DNA of 64,000 nucleotides from Halorhabdus rudnickae (GCF_900880625.1 NZ_CAAHFB010000005.1:186001-250000); one strand, 5' to 3'. Counted from the first letter of the stretch, positions 16,718 to 24,215 are shown. The notes: generated by a model not told the origin, from the sequence alone. Made by a program: numbers and translations.

Positions 16718-16972
16718 TCAGTCGTCGGGTTCGACCGCTGGAGTGAGTATCCACTCCGGCGCAGCGTCGTAGGTTTTCCCACCGGCGAAGTGCTCGTTCT
16801 CGTGGTCGACGACCTGGACGACCACCTCGCCGGCGCTGCGGTGAATCTCCTCAATCTCGCCGTGGATGACGTCTTCCGAGGACATCCCTTCCCGCCAGTC
16901 GGCGAAGACTTCGTCGCCTTGGTCGAAAGGGTACTCTTCGAAACTGACCGAATTGGACTGTGTGACACTCAT
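16718..16972 (-). CDS. small beta-rich hypothetical protein
   Basis: 84 residues. GDEVFADWREGM ... HGEIEEIHRSAGEVVVQVVDHEN has the strand pattern of a small SH3-like or KOW-like barrel. It is the only reverse-strand gene with a promoter cassette, placed back to back with the cassette of 17133. Function unknown. Confidence 0.7.
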   Translation of the reverse strand: MSVTQSNSVSFEEYPFDQGDEVFADWREGMSSEDVIHGEIEEIHRSAGEVVVQVVDHENEHFAGGKTYDAAPEWILTPAVEPDD

Positions 16973-17045
16973 ATTCGTAGCGACCTCCTGTGTATCCAAA
17001 GCATAGAGTGGGTCTATAATAAGTGTTTCGGTAGTGTTTCGGTTT
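16973..17045 (-). promoter_or_regulatory. promoter/leader cassette 20 (reverse strand)
   Basis: Read on the minus strand: AAACCGAAAC, ACTACCGAAA, TTATTATAG, CTCTATGC, AGGAGGTCGC, then ATG at 16972. The BRE word also occurs a second time, so CCGAAAC is doubled. Confidence 0.86.
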
Positions 17046-17057
17046 GTAGGTGTGGTT

Positions 17058-17132
17058 AAAACCTAACCACTATCGAAAGATTAATTTTAAACCCGCTCTA
17101 TGATCTAAACGCGTGAGGAGGTCACTACGAAT
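17058..17132 (+). promoter_or_regulatory. promoter/leader cassette 21
   Basis: AAACCTAACC, ACTATCGAAA, TTAATTTTAA, CTCTATGA, GAGGAGGTCAC, ATG 17133. Separated by only 12 bp from the divergent cassette 20. Confidence 0.83.
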
Positions 17133-17579
17133 ATGAGCTTGAAAGATTTCGAAGCTGGAGTAGATTCGACACTCGAAGAGATTTCGAACAACCTGGAGGA
17201 GGGGATCGAGGCCTTGGAACAGATCGAAGACGAGGATCTGGACCAGGCAGAGCCAGAGACGATCGCCCAGCTAGTGAAGGTCATCAAAGAAATCGAGAGC
17301 AAAGCCGAGGATACTCGGAAAGAGGAAGTCGAACCCGTGCTATCCGAACACGTTGAAGTGGGGGACAGTTTCGAAGGGCTATCGAGAGTTTCCAATTCGC
17401 GGACGTTCGTTCAGAGCCCCACCCAGATCGTGACGGAACGGCTCGAAGAGGCTGGGGCTGATCCTATGGAAGCAATGGATCTCGATCCGAAGAAGCTCGA
17501 GGAAGTGGCTGAAGAGGTCGGCATCAATCCAGACGAGTTCCTTGCGGAGAATACCTATTCGTACTTCCGGCGTGAGTGA
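17133..17579 (+). CDS. acidic coiled-coil protein
   Basis: 148 residues. Residues about 5 to 75 are an uninterrupted Glu/Leu/Ile-rich helix with heptad character (LEEISNNLEEGIEALEQIEDEDL), followed by a short helical C-terminal region. Probably an oligomerising adaptor. It is the last cassette gene before the replication origin region. Function unknown. Confidence 0.7.
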   Translation: MSLKDFEAGVDSTLEEISNNLEEGIEALEQIEDEDLDQAEPETIAQLVKVIKEIESKAEDTRKEEVEPVLSEHVEVGDSFEGLSRVSNSRTFVQSPTQIVTERLEEAGADPMEAMDLDPKKLEEVAEEVGINPDEFLAENTYSYFRRE

Positions 17580-17591
17580 AGGAGTCCGCCC

Positions 17592-17613
17592 CCACCCCTC
17601 ATGACAGAGTAAA
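17592..17613 (-). repeat. ORB-like repeat
   Basis: Minus-strand reading TTTACTCTGTCAT followed by GAGGGGTG. Confidence 0.75.
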
Positions 17614-17648
17614 CTACGAGGGTGGGTTCGATCGAACTCGGTGCGAAC

Positions 17649-17674
17649 ACACCCTCCCCTCATGACAGAGTAAA
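17649..17674 (-). repeat. ORB-like repeat
   Basis: Minus-strand reading TTTACTCTGTCAT followed by GAGGGGAGGGTGTG. Confidence 0.78.
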
Positions 17675-18020
17675 CTGCGTGGCTGAGAAAGAGGAAGCCA
17701 GAAGCCAGGCAGCAAAGAACCAGTCTTAGAAGGACTAAAGCTGCGGAAATAGAAGGGGAGAGTTAATCAGCTAACCGATTAAGGAAAGTATTATCAAAGT
17801 TACAATGATTCTGAGAAACATATCTAAGGTTATATTTCTCATCACTTCTAACTAGTTTGCGGTTGTTGTTAGAAGATGTTGCTAATAAAACTTCCCATAT
17901 TTAAATATTAACGTAGGATTGCCCGTTAGAGGGTCTATATCCTGAGAAAACTGGAGGTATAGTAGTTTGCAGACCTTCTACCCCTCTTCTCTCTCGAGTT
18001 ACTCACTCACGTTTGGACAG

Positions 18021-18046
18021 TTTACTCTGTCATGAGGGGAGGGTGT
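18021..18046 (+). repeat. ORB-like repeat
   Basis: TTTACTCTGTCAT then GAGGGGAGGGTGT, the mirror image of the 17649 copy around the AT-rich region. Confidence 0.78.
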
Positions 18047-18189
18047 GTGGTGAGGGAATCTTAGATGAAGGTGTCTGTAGGCAGTTCCTACCTTTTCAGA
18101 AAACACAATGATCTTGTAGAATTTCAGGGCAACACCTCAATATTTCCATACTTGCTAATTACACGACATAGAACCTCTCTATCCCCGGT

Positions 18190-18207
18190 TTTACTCTGTC
18201 AGAAGGG
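18190..18207 (+). repeat. degenerate ORB-like repeat
   Basis: TTTACTCTGTCAGAAGGG, about 45 bp before the orc1 start; the G-run is shortened. Confidence 0.6.
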
Positions 18208-18252
18208 TCCAGTAGATTTATTTATCGGGGGGAGGGATAGTTGTGGTAAGCC

Positions 18253-19632
18253 ATGCCGTCGTCAGAGAGGGGCAATCATCCTGGTGGGGAGGTCACAGAA
18301 GATGATCCCGACCAAAACGGGATCAATATTGAGGACGAACTGCTGTCTCAGCGGACCACCGTCTTCCAGAACGAGTCTCTTCTCCAGCCCTCGAAGGTTG
18401 TGAGTGAAGATCGTATCTTTGGTCGCGATGAGCAACTGTCGCAGGTCATCAATCTGTTCAAAAGAGCCTTGGACGACGTCCCTCCCAAGGATATGCTTCT
18501 ACATGGTCCATCGGGAACCGGGAAGTCTCTTATCGCGAATATGGTATCAAAGAAGCTTGTCCGAGTAGCTGAACGCAAAGATCGGCAGTTTGCATACATC
18601 AACATCAACTGTCGGAATTTTAAGACAGAGGACAAAGCTGTATACGCTATTTTGGACCAGGTTTCGGAGGAGGTGGGTGTGGACCACGATATCCCGAGAC
18701 ATGGCATATCTACGTCAGAGAAGTACGATCGTCTTTTTGACCTTATCCGTGATAACCTGGATCTCGCGATTTTGATCCTAGATGAATTGGACCGACTGAT
18801 CGGTAGTCCTGGTGGGAAGAGCTCTCAACCAGCGTTTTCGAATCTTCTTTACAACCTCACTCGAGCGTCGGATATTGGCAATCTGGATAATCAGATCGCT
18901 GTCGCAGTCCTCACGAATGATCCGGAGTCGCTCATATCTAATCTTGGGTCGAGAGTGGAGAGTTCCTTCAAGCCCCGAAAGATCCTGTTCCCGGATTACA
19001 ACGCTCAGCAGCTTCGGCAGATCCTCAGACGCCGGGAAGACGCCTTTAAAGAAGGTGCACTAGAGGATGGTGCCCTCAGACTCGCAGCTGCCCATGCGGC
19101 GTCCGGTGAAGGCGATGCCCGAATGGCGATCGATCTCCTTCGCGCCTCTGGGGAGGTATGTGACGAAAGAGGAGAGTCTACCGTCCACGATGGGCATGTA
19201 AATGAGGCAATGGAACGGATCGAGAAAGAGTACGTCTTGGATATCGTTCGGAACTCGAGCTCGCAGAAGAAGCTGGTGGCATATGCTGCTACTATTTGCC
19301 AGGGAATGAGTCACGCCGAGCTAGAAGCAAGTGGGGTCCCAGCTGTCGTCATCCATCGAGTGTACGAGAAAATGGCGGATAAACTCGATATGTCAACGAA
19401 CGAGCGCCAGACTACGCTACGATGGCTACGTGGGTTTGAGACCAATTCCCTGTTTGAATCACAAAAGAAGGGCTATGGTCAAGGAAAGGGCCAGCATCAA
19501 CATTTCAAGCTCACGAAGGATCCAGATACAGTCAAACAGGCCCTCAAGTCGAATAGCGACAGGTTCGACGCTATCGACGAGGATATTGTCCAGCAGGTAG
19601 CTACAGCCGAGTTCAACAAGCTCCTATCGTAG
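18253..19632 (+). CDS. orc1: Orc1/Cdc6-type replication initiator
   Basis: 459 residues. AAA+ core with Walker A GPSGTGKS (residues 85 to 92), Walker B ILILDELDRL (D177, E178), a sensor-1 strand (VLTNDP) and an arginine-finger region (LGSRVESS). A C-terminal winged-helix domain follows (about 355 to 459). These proteins bind ORB repeats and load MCM helicase at archaeal origins. ORB-like repeats lie on both sides, so the protein probably serves this origin. It has no promoter cassette, so initiation is likely controlled apart from the cassette regulon. Start ATG 18253; no strong SD. Confidence 0.93.
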   Translation: MPSSERGNHPGGEVTEDDPDQNGINIEDELLSQRTTVFQNESLLQPSKVVSEDRIFGRDEQLSQVINLFKRALDDVPPKDMLLHGPSGTGKSLIANMVSKKLVRVAERKDRQFAYININCRNFKTEDKAVYAILDQVSEEVGVDHDIPRHGISTSEKYDRLFDLIRDNLDLAILILDELDRLIGSPGGKSSQPAFSNLLYNLTRASDIGNLDNQIAVAVLTNDPESLISNLGSRVESSFKPRKILFPDYNAQQLRQILRRREDAFKEGALEDGALRLAAAHAASGEGDARMAIDLLRASGEVCDERGESTVHDGHVNEAMERIEKEYVLDIVRNSSSQKKLVAYAATICQGMSHAELEASGVPAVVIHRVYEKMADKLDMSTNERQTTLRWLRGFETNSLFESQKKGYGQGKGQHQHFKLTKDPDTVKQALKSNSDRFDAIDEDIVQQVATAEFNKLLS

Positions 19633-19656
19633 GCTGTCGACGATCGAAGGAGCGTC

Positions 19657-19666
19657 ATTCTTTTTA
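19657..19666 (+). terminator. possible orc1 terminator
   Basis: ATTCTTTTTA about 25 bp after the orc1 stop. Confidence 0.35.
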
Positions 19667-19689
19667 CTAAAAACGTGAATCCGGACAGA

Positions 19690-19717
19690 TTTACTCTGTC
19701 ATATGGGGGGTGTGAAC
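19690..19717 (+). repeat. ORB-like repeat
   Basis: TTTACTCTGTCAT, ATGGGGGG, TGTGAAC. Confidence 0.78.
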
Positions 19718-19874
19718 CTACTTGCGTATGGTGGTTTCAGATTCGTCTTTAAGTGCATCTAATCGTGACTCAGTTTAATATAACGTATTTGATTTAAATG
19801 CGGAGGGGACCCACCACTCTCATATTGCTGAAGCCATCTTCAGCGTTTTCGTTCTAAACGGCATATTCCGTAAT

Positions 19875-19903
19875 TTACTCTGTCATAAGGGGGGTGTGAA
19901 CCC
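19875..19903 (+). repeat. ORB-like repeat
   Basis: TTTACTCTGTCAT, AAGGGGGG, TGTGAACC; the best copy. Confidence 0.8.
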
Positions 19904-19998
19904 CCTACCGTCTGCCCTTTACCAACTCGCCTTTATATACTCGTGGTGAAGAAATTTTGTCCTATTTGCGGGTTGAGTCTAAACGCACTACGTGCTCA

Positions 19999-20021
19999 TT
20001 TACTCTGTCATAAGGGGGGTG
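19999..20021 (+). repeat. ORB-like repeat
   Basis: TTTACTCTGTCAT followed by AAGGGGGGTG. Confidence 0.78.
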
Positions 20022-20083
20022 CAATACGACTCCCGCCTGGTGGTTAGCCACTTACTCTTTAAGTGTGTGTATATGAAATATAA

Positions 20084-20103
20084 TTTACTCAGTCATGTGG
20101 GAA
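20084..20103 (+). repeat. degenerate ORB-like repeat
   Basis: TTTACTCAGTCATGTGGGAA; one substitution in the core and a short G-run. Confidence 0.6.
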
Positions 20104-20143
20104 CCCAATTTCATTTTTGATATACCCGCCAAAACGGCCGCCC

Positions 20144-20170
20144 TTACTCTGTCATAAGGGGGGTGTCAAA
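20144..20170 (+). repeat. ORB-like repeat
   Basis: TTACTCTGTCAT, AAGGGGGG, TGTCAAA. Confidence 0.76.
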
Positions 20171-20267
20171 CCGCTTCCGTATGGCGATTTACTACTAGCG
20201 CTTAAAAATGATATACCGGCAATTCTCTCTTATATTGCGTGTTGTGTCTAAACGCATTATTATCGCG

Positions 20268-20290
20268 TTTACTCTGTCATAAGGTGGGTG
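20268..20290 (+). repeat. ORB-like repeat
   Basis: TTTACTCTGTCAT, AAGGTGGGTG, only five bases before cassette 22. Confidence 0.75.
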
Positions 20291-20294
20291 TTCT

Positions 20295-20363
20295 AAACCC
20301 ATATACCACCGAAGGACTTATTATAAACCCGCTCTATGGTTGTGGTAGGAGGTCACCTGAACG
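20295..20363 (+). promoter_or_regulatory. promoter/leader cassette 22
   Basis: AAACCCATA, ACCACCGAAG, TTATTATAA, CTCTATGG, AGGAGGTCAC, ATG 20364. It abuts the last ORB-like repeat. Confidence 0.86.
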
Positions 20364-20855
20364 ATGTGCTCTGAAGAGGATTACGAGTTTGAGATGTTCG
20401 ACCTACGAAAGCGAGTCCTCGCTGCTGTAGCTGAGTACGCTCGTGAAGATCGCCTCACGCAAGCGAAGCATGAGGGTGCCCGACTCATCCAGCGGCTCGG
20501 TGAAGGTGACGCTGAGAAAGCTGCGCAGGCGTTTCGAACGAGTTTCGACAAGGCCAAAGAGATGATTGGAGAGGATGTGGGCTACGACCTTGAGATTAGG
20601 GAGATGCCGCCGATATTGGAGGACCACGATGGCGAGATCGAACCGCACGAGATCGCGGGGGAGACAGTAGAGGTGGCCCGTTCGGTCAATAAGACGGGGT
20701 TCGGTCAACGTGAGTCGTCGCTATACCCGATCGTCGCCCATCCGAGTGGCTACCGCGTTTGTACGTGCCCGGCTCAGAAGTACTACATCGTCTGTCCACA
20801 CACTCTCGCTCGAGTTATCGAACGGAATTGGCCGGAGGCTCCTCTCCCCGCCTAA
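20364..20855 (+). CDS. SWIM zinc-finger protein
   Basis: 163 residues. The helical N-terminal two thirds are followed by YRVCTCPAQKYYIVCPHTLARVI, a canonical SWIM finger (CxC then CxH, about residues 131 to 145). SWIM domains bind DNA or proteins and occur in transposase-, SWI/SNF- and recombination-mediator-type proteins. Its place beside the origin array is suggestive. Target unknown. Confidence 0.78.
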   Translation: MCSEEDYEFEMFDLRKRVLAAVAEYAREDRLTQAKHEGARLIQRLGEGDAEKAAQAFRTSFDKAKEMIGEDVGYDLEIREMPPILEDHDGEIEPHEIAGETVEVARSVNKTGFGQRESSLYPIVAHPSGYRVCTCPAQKYYIVCPHTLARVIERNWPEAPLPA

Positions 20856-20886
20856 ACGCTGCGCTGTTCTGTTTTCCATACAATCT

Positions 20887-20957
20887 AAACCCATTTACTA
20901 CCGAAATATTTATTATATATCCGCTCTATGAACTAGATGCTTGAGGAGGTCTCTAAG
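20887..20957 (+). promoter_or_regulatory. promoter/leader cassette 23
   Basis: AAACCCATTT, ACTACCGAAA, TTTATTATATA, CTCTATGA, GAGGAGGTCTC, ATG 20958. Confidence 0.87.
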
Positions 20958-21566
20958 ATGGCACAAGCTGAAGCGGAACAACCCTTGACGGAGCGGTACC
21001 CAATCGCCGGCGGGCCGCCGGCGCTGGCTGACGGCGATCGAATTCTCTGGGAGGGACGCTCTGAACCCCTCACAGTGATCGAAGAAGCTCACGAAGACGG
21101 CAAGCACTCGGATGTTCGCGATGTCGCCGCGGAAGGACCTCGAGGTGGAGTCACCACTCTTTCTCGAGAGGTGACGTCCCGGTCTTGGAAGACGGACTCA
21201 GATGGGGCCGTCGACAGCGTTGTGATCGTTGAGGAGGGCGATCGAGAGCCAGTTGCCGCCGGCAAGACCGATCCAGTGACGACAGCATGGGACGGCCCCC
21301 TTGACGACTGCCCGTTCTGTGGTCATTTAGACCGTTTCTCGAGTCAGAACTTCCGCTGTCACTACGTCACGAGTGGTCTGTGGGGTGGAAGTCCAGAGCT
21401 ACGAAATGCCCCGATCGAACGGACGGATGCCGGGGCTGAACGGGCAATTCTCCGGGCTGAGTGTGTCAAATGTGGTGGTATTGTCTACGAACATCCTGCC
21501 TACTCCTTACTGTTCGATGGCGACAGTGGACCAACGGAATTCCCACCGGAGAAAATCGAGGGGTAA
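20958..21566 (+). CDS. GDRIL-domain protein with zinc ribbon
   Basis: 202 residues. N-terminal GDRILWEGRSEPLTV ... GPRGGVTTL unit (about 28 to 75) shared with the 11030 product, then a four-cysteine ribbon CPFC ... CVKC (about 116 to 172) interrupted by an aromatic loop. Likely a nucleic-acid-binding adaptor; function unknown. ATG 20958 beside GAGGAGGTCTC. Confidence 0.74.
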   Translation: MAQAEAEQPLTERYPIAGGPPALADGDRILWEGRSEPLTVIEEAHEDGKHSDVRDVAAEGPRGGVTTLSREVTSRSWKTDSDGAVDSVVIVEEGDREPVAAGKTDPVTTAWDGPLDDCPFCGHLDRFSSQNFRCHYVTSGLWGGSPELRNAPIERTDAGAERAILRAECVKCGGIVYEHPAYSLLFDGDSGPTEFPPEKIEG

Positions 21567-21725
21567 ACAGCTTTCCTTGCTGTTGCGTTGTTCGAGCGAT
21601 AGTATCCCTTGTGACGAGAAGCCGCTAGCAATGGTTTCAGGCCGGTGTGGGAATGGTGTGATTTGGTTTACCGTCGACGAGGACGAGTAAACACGCGATC
21701 TCGGTTGCGACGAGGTCCAGCTGAT

Positions 21726-22226
21726 TCAATCGCTGTTATCGCTTTCACCGTCTCGAACCATTTGGTCTAGGAGGTCCTCGTCGATTTCTTCGCCTTCTTC
21801 GTCCTCGTCATCTTCTTCGATGTCTCCGCTCCCCCCGCTTTCTTCTTCGATGACTTCGCTACTCTTGTTTTCGTCTACGTTTACGGCTTCTTCGTCGGGT
21901 TCCTCTTCTAGATCGTCTTCGGTCGGTGTGAGCACTATTGTCGATCCCTCGTTGAAAACATAGATAGTATCATTCTCGGAGAACCCCGGTTTCCGGAACT
22001 GTGCAGGAATAGTCAGGTGATTTTGTGCGGTGACTGGGGCCCGAATTTGCTCCCCTGTCATCGGACCATTATGGACTGGTGGTTGGTCGACGGGGTACAG
22101 TTTAATCATCCCCGGAGGAGTGTATTCTCCGGGCTCTAAGACAAAATATGCAGACGCAATATCGAACGACTTGGGGAGACGTATCTGCCCCGACTCGCTA
22201 ATCTTGCGCAACACGTACTCAGCCAT
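21726..22226 (-). CDS. tandem AbrB/SpoVT-like regulator with acidic tail
   Basis: 166 residues. Two swapped-hairpin AbrB-type segments are visible: RKISESGQIRLPKSFDI (residues about 6 to 22) and APVTAQNHLTIPAQFRKPGFSENDTIYVF (about 63 to 92). A long Glu/Asp-rich tail follows (about 105 to 166). A protein with two AbrB halves can bind DNA as a monomeric pseudo-dimer. It lacks the promoter cassette, is on the opposite strand, and its 5' region holds two inverted repeats. It is therefore the best candidate in the window for an element-wide regulator. That role is inference. Confidence 0.78.
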   Translation of the reverse strand: MAEYVLRKISESGQIRLPKSFDIASAYFVLEPGEYTPPGMIKLYPVDQPPVHNGPMTGEQIRAPVTAQNHLTIPAQFRKPGFSENDTIYVFNEGSTIVLTPTEDDLEEEPDEEAVNVDENKSSEVIEEESGGSGDIEEDDEDEEGEEIDEDLLDQMVRDGESDNSD

Positions 22227-22229
22227 CAA

Positions 22230-22273
22230 GTACGGCTCAGAACCGTACTCTTACAAAACTACCTTCTGGTAGC
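22230..22273 (-). promoter_or_regulatory. operator-like inverted repeats upstream of the AbrB gene
   Basis: GTACGG-N7-CCGTAC at 22230 to 22248 begins four bases before the ATG. CTACC-N4-GGTAG lies at about 22260 to 22273. Spacing suits autoregulation or an mRNA hairpin over the start. Confidence 0.55.
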
Positions 22274-22430
22274 GTGTAAATTCTATATTCCACCACTTAA
22301 ATGGCATTTAAATCTCCCCATCAAAACTCATTAGACCCGATACTTACGGGCTCTAAAGCCAAATATCTGGATAGAAGTGTTATAGATAATATCTGTGGGT
22401 CTACTGGGGGCCTACTACCGACTCAATTTC

Positions 22431-22502
22431 AAACCCAATAGATGCCGAAACACTTATTATAATATCGCTCTATGGATTAGATGCGTAGGAGGTCACACAG
22501 AC
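22431..22502 (+). promoter_or_regulatory. promoter/leader cassette 24
   Basis: AAACCCAATA, GATGCCGAAA, TTATTATAA, CTCTATGG, AGGAGGTCAC; the first ATG after it opens a nine-codon frame. Confidence 0.87.
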
Positions 22503-22532
22503 ATGAACACGCTACGGATAAACGAGAGGTGA
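22503..22532 (+). CDS. nine-residue leader ORF
   Basis: ATG at the normal distance from the cassette SD starts MNTLRINER and stops at TGA 22532. The end of this frame contains GAGAGGTGATCAGG, which acts as the SD of the next gene (ATG 22539). Translation of the leader would therefore pass over or reinitiate at that SD, giving coupling or attenuation. It may equally be a remnant left by insertion of a gene behind a cassette. Confidence 0.55.
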   Translation: MNTLRINER

Positions 22533-22538
22533 TCAGGT

Positions 22539-22727
22539 ATGAGCGAATTTGAACCCCACGTGGTCAAAGCGGATTGCGTCTTGAGCGCTGTTCTTAAAGC
22601 GCATGATGGGGAAGACGCTATAGAACAGTTTCGTGACGCAGCGTCGGAAGACTATCTCGATGTCGAAATCGGCGATATGACGATGCAGTTGCGGATCGAC
22701 GAAATTGCGGTCGAGAAAGACGAGTAA
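22539..22727 (+). CDS. small hypothetical protein
   Basis: 62 residues, acidic, helical then beta-hairpin (DVEIGDMTMQLRIDEIAVEKD). The only gene preceded by a leader ORF in this element. Function unknown. Confidence 0.62.
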   Translation: MSEFEPHVVKADCVLSAVLKAHDGEDAIEQFRDAASEDYLDVEIGDMTMQLRIDEIAVEKDE

Positions 22728-22781
22728 ACCCTTTTCCCGTCGAGTTTCGCACGTGTCGACGATCGACCGGCCTTCAATTAT

Positions 22782-22847
22782 AAACTCAATTACTACCGAA
22801 ATATTTATTATGATACCACTCCACGGATTAGATAGGAGTGATTCACA
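22782..22847 (+). promoter_or_regulatory. promoter/leader cassette 25
   Basis: AAACTCAATT, ACTACCGAAA, TTTATTATGA, CTCCACGG, and a weaker SD (AGGAGTGATTC), ATG 22848. Confidence 0.84.
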
Positions 22848-24188
22848 ATGGAGCAGACGAAGGCAATCGGCATAGCAGACGCCGTCAAGCTCCCCCCGGA
22901 GTTTGACGGAATCGACGTCGCCATCGTCGGTGGGTTCGTTCGCGACCGACTCCGCGGGGTCGAAACGAACGATGTCGACTTGATGGTGACGGGCGTGACT
23001 CCGGGCGAGATGCGGGATCGACGGTTTCGGCCGATCGAAGGCGCGTCTTTCCCGGTCTTCCAGGATACGCTAGGCCGGGAGGTGGCCCTTGCCCGGACAG
23101 AAGAGTCTACGGGCGAGGGACACACCGGTTTCGAGGCACATGCGATCCCGGCCGACGTCCCTCATGAGGAAGCCGTCAGGCGCGACCTCGAGCGGCGTGA
23201 CTTGACGATCAACGCGCTGGCCGTCGACGCTCGGACAGGTGGGGTCTTCGATCCTCACGGCGGGATGCAGGACCTCGAGACTGGGACTCTCCGCCACGTC
23301 TCGGAAGCGTTCGCTGAGGATCCGCTACGTGTGGTTCGTGTGGCGCGCTTCCGGGCCCGGACGGGTTTCGAGATCGCTGACGAGACCCGCCGGCTCATGG
23401 CAGAGATAGCCCCCGACCTAGCGACGATCCCGGACGACCGGATCGGTGCTGAGCTCGTAAAGGCGCTCAAGCAGGCGGTTCAGCCCCGGGCGTTCGTCGA
23501 TGTACTGGACGATGTCAATGCGCTCGAAATTGCATTTCCGGAACTCGCGGCGCTCGCGAACGTTCCCGCTGGTCCGGAGGGGACCCACGAAGAGGGCGAT
23601 AGCTTGGAGCATACGCTTCAGGTCCTCGAACAGATGCATGAGCGACGTGGGAACGATGTGCCGGCTCTCCTTGCCGCCCTCGCCCACGACTTAGGGAAGG
23701 GAGAGACGCCGGCAGACGAACTTCCCGCCCACCACGGTCACGGAAAGCAAGGTGTCCCCATTGCTCGGTCGGTGCGGTCCCGTCTCGGCCTCGATCGTGA
23801 CCTCCGGGGGGTGATGGATACAGCTGCTAGCGTTCACATGAGACTCCCCCGGATCGAGGAAATGACGGCGCCGGCGATCATCGACCTCGCCAAAGAGGTC
23901 CACGGCTCTCCGCTCTCGATCGAGCAAGTGATCGACCTCGGGACGGCCGACGCGAAGGGACGGGATCCTGCCGACGACTTCCCGGATGGGATCGTCCGCG
24001 AACACCTCACCCTCGCCGTCAAGACGATCGAGGAGATCGGTGGGGCTGAGGCCATGCAAGAGCGCGATATCGACCCTACGGATGTGGGGTCTGAGATACC
24101 TGGGGAGCGGATCGGCAATCTCGTTCGCCAGGACCGGGTCGAAACCTTCCGCGACCGGGCCGGCACGCTCACCACTGTTTCTTCGTAG
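22848..24188 (+). CDS. class II CCA-adding enzyme/poly(A) polymerase family nucleotidyltransferase with HD domain
   Basis: 446 residues. Pol-beta head with GGFVRD (28 to 33) and the catalytic DVD (D42, D44), an RRD motif B (near 117), and EDPLRVVRVARFRART in the neck helix region. An HD domain follows (HTLQVLEQM, then AHDLGKGE with H280/D281). This is the bacterial class II arrangement, close to the E. coli type with HD phosphohydrolase. Archaeal tRNA CCA enzymes are normally class I and lack this architecture. It may repair tRNA ends or modify another RNA during element growth. The family is clear; the substrate is inferred. Confidence 0.88.
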   Translation: MEQTKAIGIADAVKLPPEFDGIDVAIVGGFVRDRLRGVETNDVDLMVTGVTPGEMRDRRFRPIEGASFPVFQDTLGREVALARTEESTGEGHTGFEAHAIPADVPHEEAVRRDLERRDLTINALAVDARTGGVFDPHGGMQDLETGTLRHVSEAFAEDPLRVVRVARFRARTGFEIADETRRLMAEIAPDLATIPDDRIGAELVKALKQAVQPRAFVDVLDDVNALEIAFPELAALANVPAGPEGTHEEGDSLEHTLQVLEQMHERRGNDVPALLAALAHDLGKGETPADELPAHHGHGKQGVPIARSVRSRLGLDRDLRGVMDTAASVHMRLPRIEEMTAPAIIDLAKEVHGSPLSIEQVIDLGTADAKGRDPADDFPDGIVREHLTLAVKTIEEIGGAEAMQERDIDPTDVGSEIPGERIGNLVRQDRVETFRDRAGTLTTVSS

Positions 24189-24215
24189 CCGGCACTTCGG
24201 TCGGAGCTCACCCTG

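Larger units (their letters stand above)
17580..18252. other. putative replication origin, upstream side of orc1
   Basis: Gene-free region with two inverted ORB-like repeats at the left (17592, 17649), two direct ones at the right (18021, 18190), and between them a very AT-rich stretch (about 17760 to 17930) suited to act as an unwinding element. Inverted origin boxes around AT-rich DNA directly upstream of an orc1/cdc6 gene are the standard arrangement of haloarchaeal origins. Confidence 0.72.
19633..20294. other. downstream ORB-like repeat array
   Basis: No gene. Six direct ORB-like copies begin at 19690, 19875, 19999, 20084, 20144 and 20268, embedded in longer partially repeated units. 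GTGTGAAC or GTGTCAAAC words follow the G-run, and TCTAAACGCAYTA precedes the 19999 and 20268 copies. Together with orc1 this completes the putative origin. Confidence 0.7.

Noticed and set aside
18065-18403. A gene just upstream of orc1
   Set aside because: It overlaps the start of orc1 in another frame, crosses an ORB-like repeat, and its translation is low-complexity.
17592-20290. CRISPR array in the repeat-rich region around orc1
   Set aside because: The repeats lie in both orientations, spacings range from about 60 bp to more than 1 kb, and there are no uniform spacers or cas genes. They fit origin boxes.
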